Of a stretch of 11,885 bases of DNA, positions 6,371 to 11,885 are shown piece after piece (positions within the stretch are counted from its first letter, which is position 1; the number at the start of each line of letters is the position of its first letter). The stretch is from Candidatus Hodarchaeota archaeon (GTDB lineage: Archaea; Asgardarchaeota; Heimdallarchaeia; Hodarchaeales; Hodarchaeaceae): the NCBI GenBank assembly GCA_030589605.1, contig JAUUVJ010000074.1:1-11885 (forward strand), in the 5' to 3' direction. The notes under the pieces were generated by a model. It worked only from the letters and a program-made list of their open reading frames with translations, searched no databases and was not told the origin of the DNA. Made by a program: the position numbers and the translations under genes.

Positions 6371-7779
6371 TTAAAAAATACCTGACACGATCGTAAAGGA
6401 CTTTCGAACAGGACGAAAAAACTCAAAAAGACGAACAAAACCAGTGGAAGGGGTGACTGGAGAATTAATTGTCTTTTTAGGATTGATTGAAGGAAAATGA
6501 TTTCCCCAATAGCGAAGATGGTCATCAATGATTCGACTGACTTGTGTAGGGCTTTTTAACCCACGATCAGAGATGATTGACTTGATTTCACGATTGACAC
6601 CCTCAATACGATTCGATTGGATGAAACCTCCTCCCATTACTTTATAAGTAATGTCTAGCAATAACTCTAACTCTTCGACTGAAGGATTCTGGAGAGATGA
6701 CTCCTTGAGAGGAGGAGAAAGCCATTGAATATTCCAACCCACAGGGACGGGTTGAGGGTGAAAACAGAACCGTCGACCGTGTTTCGTAAGACTTTTTCGT
6801 CCTCGTCGTTGTTTCCGGCTTTTACGAGCTTTGACTTTTGGTGCATGACGTGACCGACGTTTTCGACGATCTTTTGAGCCTTTTGGTCTACCCTGCTTAC
6901 GTTTATGAGCATTAGGATTGTTAATTTTATGTGTTCGCGTATACGCTCTTCCTTCAACTGGCCGATTAGTAACAAAACCTTTGTAAGGCATTTCCAAGCT
7001 AGTCTGATGTATTATATCTTTGTTTTCTGTTGGGTCGAAATGATGAAGCCGAACTTTATCCCAGGGGTGACTATGGATGTGTTCTATCAAGAAACACTCA
7101 TATTTCAGCTTTTCACAGGTCTTTTGATAAGCAATCCAAGCATCTCCGATAAAGATGATCAGTGAGGGGAGCTTGTCTCTTACAGCGGAAATTACTGCGA
7201 GATAATCTTCAGTCTTTCGGGTACGACAGAATTTCCACCCCAAAGGCTCTCCTCTGGCATTAACCAATAGAATTAGGCACCAAGATGTGTTCCCAAGAGT
7301 AAAAAAGGTCTCATCCCACCAAACAGCCCATTCCAGTGGAACAGGGAGCTGTACTTCTTGTTGCAGTCGCCTTCTTTTCTCTGCGAGAATGGCTAGTTTT
7401 TGTTCCAACGTTTCCCGAAAATGGTGTCTAATCAACGATATCAGGCTTGGACTGACCTTATGAACGGTCGCTACTGCTTTTGGTGTCAATTGCTCTTCAA
7501 ACAGGTCATGTACAATTCTCTCCAGTAATACATTCGATAATGGGTGAACACCCATGAGGTATGCGCATAAAAAAATATCTGACATCTATTACAAAAAAAC
7601 AATTGCAGTTTCTCCGTATGATTCGTATCAGGGCCATTTTTCTTGATCTTTCTGCGGGTTGGCCCACATTTTGGACAGAGAATTTCGACTTCTGCGGAAG
7701 CTTTAAGAAACGGTTCTATTACTGGGTTCTCAGGTACAGACGCTTCCAGTCTGAACTTTGCATGGTAGGATTGGGTCAT
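6371..7779 (-). CDS. DDE transposase, two overlapping frames (-1 frameshift)
   Basis: Frame A (7779-7486, 97 codons) carries a zinc ribbon, C35-x2-C38 and C63-x2-C66. Frame B (open through 7585, stop at 6371) carries a helix-turn-helix (LTPKAVATVHKVSPSLISLI) and the catalytic residues D91 (WWDET), D148 (GDAW) and E328 (NRIEGVNREIK), numbered from its first ATG at 7585. The frames overlap for 100 bp around a T7 run (minus strand, 7575-7569). A -1 slip there, with TTT re-pairing on TTT, joins CQIFF to LCAYLMGVHPLS and gives about 469 residues. Neither part alone has all domains. IS1-type elements make their transposase this way at a homopolymer. A one-base deletion or sequence error at the T run is the other explanation. 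A very basic stretch between D148 and E328 (frame B 228-272) includes KQGRPKGSKD, an AT-hook-like GRP core. Confidence 0.8.
7569..7575 (-). promoter_or_regulatory. T7 run, candidate -1 frameshift site of the transposase
   Basis: On the minus strand seven T residues follow CAGATA. Frame A reads ATA TTT TTT TAT. Backing up one base allows TTT to pair again with TTT, and the next codon TTA is in frame B. The site lies just after the last zinc-ribbon cysteine, a sensible domain border. No downstream pseudoknot was worked out. Confidence 0.45.
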
Positions 7780-7824
7780 TGTTCTTCAAACACGACCTTT
7801 TCCTCCCAATGTAAATGCTTTTCC

Positions 7825-7857
7825 GGAGTTAGTTAGCCAAGATCTGAAAAATTACTC
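7825..7857 (-). repeat. Right terminal inverted repeat of the IS
   Basis: Read on the minus strand it starts GAGTAATTTTTC and contains AGATCTTGGCT, ending ACTCC. It lies 46 bp upstream of the transposase ATG (7779) and 54 bp upstream of the plus-strand ASST-like gene, so it borders both promoters. Confidence 0.8.
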
Positions 7858-7864
7858 CAGATAA

Positions 7865-7909
7865 TTATAAATAAAGTTGTACGTCTCCTTTCGAATGACG
7901 GAGTCATTC
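7865..7909 (+). promoter_or_regulatory. TATA box and perfect inverted repeat before the ASST-like gene
   Basis: TTATAAATA (7865-7873) is a good TATA box 39 nt before the ATG at 7912, predicting transcription start near 7895. GAATGAC (7893-7899) and GTCATTC (7903-7909) form a perfect 7-bp inverted repeat around GGA at that start point and end two bases before the ATG. A bound protein there would block initiation, or the hairpin could cover the start codon. The upstream BRE position falls at the IS border, so the IS may have reshaped this promoter. Confidence 0.5.
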
Positions 7910-7911
7910 AT

Positions 7912-9579
7912 ATGGTGACCATTTTCTCATTGAATCAAGATTTCCAATGGTCATATTCACATATTGTAGTACTCACTCTTCTAATTTTATCTTCATGCCA
8001 ATCAGGGTCTTTATTGGTTAATTCAATTTACAATACGGACAGTTTTATCAAACAATCTCAAAACACTAAAGCTTTCTTAAATAATAGCAAAACAAATGCT
8101 ATTTCAAAAAGAACAGCGGGAGTAACACAACCTGCACAAAAACCAACTATTAATCATTTAGGAGAAGCTTTTGAAGGTTATAATCTCTTCCAACTTCGGG
8201 ATTTTGATAATCCACCCCCTAATTTTAGAATAACTGATATGGAAGGAGAAATAATTGACGAATTTCAGATAGAAAAAAATGATGGTTATGGTCATCCTAT
8301 CAATTCCACTACATTCCTGCTAGTTTTCGAAAATACAACATATTTATGGAATAGAGAGACAGGAAGAAATCAGATGTTTAACTTCTCTAGCCACCATGAT
8401 ATCTCCTATAATCCAACAACTAAAACTTTCATGACCTTAGAAACATATACTATTATTAATCCTTATGTTACTATTCCTGATCACAATCTAATTGATAATT
8501 ACGCTTTTGATTATGATACCATTCGTGAAATGAATATGGATGGTGAAGCAATATGGGAATTAAACACTAGTTTATTTGTTCCCTTTGAATGGTGGCCTGG
8601 AGAAATAACCACAACAGCACATATGGATGTCACACATTCCAATAGTGTCTTTTGGGATATAGAAGAAGACATGATTTACCTTAACTGCCGAAATCTGAAC
8701 ACTTTCTTTAAAATAGATCATAAGACTGGAGAGGTTTTGTGGGGCTTAGGTGAATACGGAGATTTTACTCTTTTCGACCATTATGGCAAACAGCGCAAGA
8801 ATCTCTTTTATCATAGCCATGCACTCAAAATGATTGATAATAACACCTTTATTCTTTTTGACAATGATTATTTGAATCAAACGAAGCTAAATAACCATCG
8901 TTCGCGTCTTCTAGAGATCACCATTAATGAAACTACCATGACAGCCAATATTTCGTGGGTTTGGACTGGATCAGGTGAATACTTTTCACGTGTTTGGGGC
9001 GATGTAGATAAACTACCCAATGGAAATCGTTTTGGTACCTTTGGAACACCGACTCATCCTGGAACAGACATTGGTCCGAGATTTGTAGAGGTTAATGAAG
9101 CAGGTGATGTTGTTTGGGAAATGTACTATGAAGGAGGAAAATTTGGTGTTTACAGAGCTGTGAGATATCGATTAAACCCAATTCTTAGCACTCCTGAGGA
9201 TAAATTGATTGCAACAGGAGATCCTATAACATTATCCTGGCAAATATGGTATAATTTTAGAACAATACTGAAAATGAAAGGCTCTTATGCATTTTATCAG
9301 GATGATAACGAAATTTATAATGGAGAAGTCGAGTTTGATAAATTCTGGCGCCCAACTAATTTAACATTTGACCTTAATTCACTCAAACAAGGTAAACATA
9401 TTTTCACATTGACAGTTGCTGATGAGGGCGGGCATACAACTGAAGATACTGTCGTTGTTTATGTCGGTATCTCTCAATCAGAGGAAACATCAACCTCAAT
9501 AACGATACCCACAATAGTTATTCTTCTATTAGGATTAGGGATGATCACCACAACGCGAAGAAAAAAGAGAAAATTGTAA
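7912..9579 (+). CDS. Arylsulfotransferase-family (ASST-like) surface protein, copy 1
   Basis: The 555-residue protein has an N-terminal export segment (about 17-29, ending LSSC, lipobox-like). Residues about 55-425 form an ASST-type beta-propeller, and an Ig-like beta domain follows (about 430-520). The C terminus has an S/T-rich stalk, a helix (about 531-547) and the tail RRKKRKL. Family marks are H161-H162 (HHDISYN), H237 and H242 (HMDVTHSNSVFWD), R-N-L-N-T before KTGEVLW, H301 and H303 (YHSHALKMI) with FDND, and KLPNGN before H382. Known ASST enzymes move sulfate from one phenol to another through a histidine. Many relatives are uncharacterised, so the reaction is not certain. Numerous N-x-S/T sites fit an exposed protein. 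It is transcribed away from the IS and is paralogous to the gene at 9907-11556. Confidence 0.82.
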   Translation: MVTIFSLNQDFQWSYSHIVVLTLLILSSCQSGSLLVNSIYNTDSFIKQSQNTKAFLNNSKTNAISKRTAGVTQPAQKPTINHLGEAFEGYNLFQLRDFDNPPPNFRITDMEGEIIDEFQIEKNDGYGHPINSTTFLLVFENTTYLWNRETGRNQMFNFSSHHDISYNPTTKTFMTLETYTIINPYVTIPDHNLIDNYAFDYDTIREMNMDGEAIWELNTSLFVPFEWWPGEITTTAHMDVTHSNSVFWDIEEDMIYLNCRNLNTFFKIDHKTGEVLWGLGEYGDFTLFDHYGKQRKNLFYHSHALKMIDNNTFILFDNDYLNQTKLNNHRSRLLEITINETTMTANISWVWTGSGEYFSRVWGDVDKLPNGNRFGTFGTPTHPGTDIGPRFVEVNEAGDVVWEMYYEGGKFGVYRAVRYRLNPILSTPEDKLIATGDPITLSWQIWYNFRTILKMKGSYAFYQDDNEIYNGEVEFDKFWRPTNLTFDLNSLKQGKHIFTLTVADEGGHTTEDTVVVYVGISQSEETSTSITIPTIVILLLGLGMITTTRRKKRKL

Positions 9580-9604
9580 TCGGAGCTATGAGAATATCAC
9601 TAAG

Positions 9605-9633
9605 CGAATACTCTGCAATTCGTTAAAGTTTTT
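9605..9633 (+). terminator. Weak hairpin and T5 after the ASST-like gene
   Basis: CGAAT (9605-9609) can pair with ATTCG (9618-9622), with T5 at 9629-9633, 26-54 bp after the stop at 9579. It overlaps the end of the aminotransferase remnant on the other strand, so the match may be accidental. Confidence 0.25.
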
Positions 9634-9916
9634 CCTTTAATATTAAGAGAGGACATGTAATATTTACTCTTTCAAATCCTTCTCCACGAGGTCCGAATTT
9701 ATGTCCTGAAACTAACGCTAACTTTGCCTCCTCTAGCTTTTTTTTCTCCAATTCTTTATATCCAAGCCCAAATTCTCGGAAATCTAACCAAACTAGGTAT
9801 GTCCCTTCTGGTTCGATAACAGAGACTTTAGGAAGTCTACCTTTAATAAAAGATCTTAAAAAATTTAGATTAAGTTCAAGCACTTGGATAAGGGAATATA
9901 TTTCATCTATTTTCGT
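9623..9916 (-). pseudogene. C-terminal remnant of a PatB/MalY-type PLP aminotransferase (C-S lyase)
   Basis: From a GTG at 9883 the frame gives 86 residues. The homologous frame continues upstream without a stop to about 9916, as KIDEIYSLIQVLELNLNFL. NFLRSFIKGRLPKVSVIEPEGTYLVWLDFREFGL, then a charged helix, then LVSGHKFGPRGEGFERVNITCP and a final helix, matches the last quarter of cystathionine beta-lyase PatB/MalY-type fold-type I enzymes, including the substrate-carboxylate arginine before the VN pair. The whole family is about 390 residues. The PLP lysine and cofactor-binding part are missing, so it cannot be an active enzyme. Upstream sequence is replaced by the 3' end of the ASST-like gene at 9907, and the two frames overlap by a few bases. 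A deletion or rearrangement is the likely cause. Confidence 0.75.
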
Positions 9917-11556
9917 TTATGACGCTGATATACTAAAACAAGACCAATGGCACCCAAAAACGCAATAAAAACTTCAAATCCACTTGTACCAGAGGTTGTG
10001 GTTGAAGTACTAGTGGGTGGTTCTGATGTTGTTTCCTCTTGAATTACCACCGTAAGACTTTGAGTTGCAGCAAGACCAGCAGAATTCTCAATAACAATTT
10101 CTAAATCATATGTACCAGTAGTCAAATCTGGAATCGTAAAATCTAATTCTGTTTCTTGCCAATGAGGCCGGAAATGGAAGTTTTTTTCCAAGATGAGATT
10201 AACATCGTCATCGTAGATTGAAAGAGATCCATCAGTATAGATCCGAGATTTAAAATTATCCCAAACACTTAATTTTATGGTAGGATTATTTCCTTCCTTA
10301 ATGGTGAGCTGATTACTAGTTAATTTAATCAATGGCGTTTCTAAGAAACGTTCAAACCGGTACAAACTGGAGGCGTTGAATACAAACTCCCAGACGATGT
10401 CACCGTTTGGAGTAACCTCAGTTGTGTATGCAGGGTGCTCGGGGAACGCACCGAAGCAACCTATGTAATTCCCATTAGGTAAGCGATCGGCATCACCAAA
10501 CCGATCACATGTATACTCTTCAGACCCTACCCAGGTAAAAACTTCACGTGCAGTCATATCTGTTTCATTTACTATAAACTCAACGATCCGTGAGAATTCA
10601 ATTGTGGGGGCTGTTGCATTACGCGTAGTATTCCATAAATCATTGTCGAACATCATAAAGCGGTTTGGACCAATTACTTCTACAGAATGGGAGTGATACC
10701 ATAAACTTTCCTTTTGGTTTCCATACTTGTCATATAAAGTGAAGTCACCATGTTTTCCAACAGACCAGACAATATCACCTGTTGTTTTATTGATCTTATA
10801 AAGTGTATCTAAGTTTCGTGGGTTATAATAAATGACATCCTCTTCAATGTCCCAAAATAGTGCATTACCATGCATCCAATCTGCACTAGTAGCTCCACGA
10901 CCAGTTTCGTTAAGGTACATAGAGCTATCAAATGGAATATGAGTACTACCATTCCAATACCATAAAACATTACCTTCTTTATCATATTCATAGAGGTCGT
11001 CATAACTTATTGGGATTCCAGCTAAGTCTCCATACTCTTCAGGTAAACTACCGTACCGACCGCCACCAAAGACCAAAAAAGTCCCAGTTTTGGGATTATA
11101 CTCGCTGTCATGGTGTCCTGCTGAAATATTAAATGTTTCAGTTATATTTGTTTTTAAGTTCCACAAAACTTGTACAGGACCAGTTTTAGACATGTAGAAT
11201 ACAGTGGTAGAGTTTATAAATTCAGGGGCAGCATCATTATTATTCGCAAAGCGCGAAGCTAGAATGGTACCATTCATATCTGTAATGAAAATTTCACCCG
11301 TATCTTTTAGAGTAAAAAGATTCAATCCGTTCATTGCTCGTTTAGCATCGAAATGTTGTATTGTGGTTTCATTAGATACAAATTCTAAACGTTCTGCACT
11401 TAATGTCCCAAACCCAACACCAAAAAAATCAAATATTTGGTTTGTAGTGGCATTTCTAGACGAGATTCTTGATTCAACAAAACTAGATGGCACCATTAAC
11501 CCAGTAAACAACATTACTAAAATTATTATTGTAAATTTCAAAGGAATTGCTCCCAT
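9907..11556 (-). CDS. Arylsulfotransferase-family (ASST-like) surface protein, copy 2
   Basis: I take the ATG at 11556 (549 residues) instead of the TTG at 11583. The ATG begins directly with MGAIPLKF and a signal helix (about 8-24), and the TTG lies at or before the transcription start predicted from the TATA box. The propeller (about 75-410) shares all landmarks with copy 1: H148-H149 (GHHDSEYN), H229 (HGNALFWDIEED), RNLDTLYKI, TGDIVW, GDFTLYDKYG, H288 and H290 (YHSHSVEV), FDND, RLPNGN and H374 before P. An Ig-like domain (about 412-507), a T/S-rich stalk (about 508-526), a helix (about 528-545) and the tail YQRHKRK follow. It is convergent with copy 1, with the aminotransferase remnant between. 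Sulfotransfer is possible but not shown; a structural or binding role is the alternative. Confidence 0.8.
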   Translation of the reverse strand: MGAIPLKFTIIILVMLFTGLMVPSSFVESRISSRNATTNQIFDFFGVGFGTLSAERLEFVSNETTIQHFDAKRAMNGLNLFTLKDTGEIFITDMNGTILASRFANNNDAAPEFINSTTVFYMSKTGPVQVLWNLKTNITETFNISAGHHDSEYNPKTGTFLVFGGGRYGSLPEEYGDLAGIPISYDDLYEYDKEGNVLWYWNGSTHIPFDSSMYLNETGRGATSADWMHGNALFWDIEEDVIYYNPRNLDTLYKINKTTGDIVWSVGKHGDFTLYDKYGNQKESLWYHSHSVEVIGPNRFMMFDNDLWNTTRNATAPTIEFSRIVEFIVNETDMTAREVFTWVGSEEYTCDRFGDADRLPNGNYIGCFGAFPEHPAYTTEVTPNGDIVWEFVFNASSLYRFERFLETPLIKLTSNQLTIKEGNNPTIKLSVWDNFKSRIYTDGSLSIYDDDVNLILEKNFHFRPHWQETELDFTIPDLTTGTYDLEIVIENSAGLAATQSLTVVIQEETTSEPPTSTSTTTSGTSGFEVFIAFLGAIGLVLVYQRHKRK

Positions 11557-11583
11557 TGTATATTTGTCTACAATAAATGTCAA

Positions 11584-11885
11584 AATTTCATTATTTTTAT
11601 AATCTTTGAGTTTACAAGATAATTCAAAAAAATTTCGGATTTAACTTTTTAAATTCATTTTTTAAAGATATTTTTTGCAACAATCCTTTCAGATCCGTAT
11701 TCACGGGAGTAGCTGAAGTGGGAGGGAGGATTTTGATATACTTTCCTGACCAGAAACGATATTTGTCCAATTCCTTCTGTGTTCCCGATTGATAAAACTG
11801 AAACGACAGCAATATTTATCGTTAGGTGAATATGTACTGATTAACGTTATCAACCGTTGCATTTCTCCGAGTAGTAAGACGCAGC
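11584..11885. other. Region upstream of ASST copy 2, with a doubtful small ORF
   Basis: Apart from the promoter, the minus strand is open from a TTG at 11812 to a TGA at 11624-11626 (62 codons, including KYRFWSGKYIKI and LPPTSATPVNTDLK). I do not recognise it and see no ribosome-binding site, so it is a possible gene fragment only. TAACGTTA (11842-11849) is a short palindrome. Nothing else is supported. Confidence 0.25.
11593..11602 (-). promoter_or_regulatory. TATA box of the second ASST-like gene
   Basis: TTATAAAAAT on the minus strand lies 37-46 nt before the ATG at 11556 and predicts transcription start near 11570. The geometry is close to that of copy 1 (39 nt from TATA to ATG) and supports the ATG start. 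Confidence 0.5.

Larger units (their letters stand above)
6338..7857 (-). mobile_element. Insertion sequence of about 1.52 kb with a two-frame DDE transposase
   Basis: The element is bounded by imperfect 33-bp terminal inverted repeats (6338-6370 and 7825-7857), matching at 26 of 33 positions with the shared core ATCTTGGCT. It contains only the transposase, read on the minus strand, whose stop codon abuts the inner edge of the left repeat. No flanking duplication sits exactly at the repeat ends. AGATAAT occurs at 6323-6329 and 7859-7865, but the left copy is 8 bp off, so it may be chance. Its base composition is less AT-rich than its surroundings. The zinc ribbon, helix-turn-helix and D-D-E layout point to the IS1/IS6/IS1595 broad group; the family is not settled. 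Confidence 0.85.

Noticed and set aside
6241..6528. Separate 95-residue gene on the minus strand
   Set aside because: It lies mostly inside the transposase and IS end in another frame and its composition is that of a shadow frame.
6323..7865. AGATAAT as the IS target-site duplication
   Set aside because: The right copy is next to the repeat end, but the left copy is 8 bp away from it; chance matches are common in such AT-rich flanks.
7912..8000. Lipoprotein signal (LSSC) in ASST copy 1
   Set aside because: The motif fits a bacterial lipobox, but the paralogue lacks it and the protein has a C-terminal membrane anchor, so lipidation is not supported.
11204..11602. 132-residue plus-strand gene
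   Set aside because: It is antisense to the signal and propeller part of the ASST-like gene, whose family motifs are clear; the plus frame has no recognisable domain.
1..11885. CRISPR array, rRNA or defence system
   Set aside because: No evenly spaced repeats, no ribosomal RNA segments, and no nuclease, helicase or toxin domains were seen.

Overview
The window is AT-rich and reads as archaeal. TATA-like boxes lie about 35-110 nt upstream of most starts, GTG or TTG may start some genes, and secreted proteins end in a membrane helix plus a lysine/arginine tail. A stand-alone RAM-domain gene pair, large anchored surface proteins and a longin/DENN-like protein suggest an Asgard-type archaeon. 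That assignment is inference, not proof.

Layout. 1-426 is a regulatory region with overlapping inverted repeats, a TATA box and a 26-bp tandem duplication in the leader of a 79-residue RAM-domain gene (427-666). A longin/DENN-like gene follows (823-1577), broken by a -1 frameshift at an A5 run. 1576-1682 can fold into a closed, multi-hairpin element. Two minus-strand genes follow: a six-helix membrane protein of unknown family (1932-2798) and an 875-residue surface metzincin with a propeller-like N-terminal half (3096-5723). A second RAM gene (5986-6225), 69/79 identical to the first, lies divergent to the protease.

6338-7857 is an insertion sequence with imperfect 33-bp terminal inverted repeats. 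Its DDE transposase is split over two overlapping frames around a T7 run, which suggests -1 frameshifting. The IS ends 54 bp before an arylsulfotransferase-family (ASST-like) surface protein (7912-9579). A paralogue of that protein lies in convergent orientation (9907-11556, minus). Between them is a C-terminal remnant of a PatB/MalY-type aminotransferase. The last 300 bp hold a promoter and a doubtful small ORF.

Working together. Three of the intact genes encode proteins exported and held at the membrane (one protease, two ASST-like propellers). Two encode small ligand-sensing RAM proteins with related leaders. A link between the RAM proteins and the surface genes is conceivable from position only. 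The IS, the aminotransferase remnant, the frameshifted gene and the paralogue pairs mark this as a rearranged accessory region.
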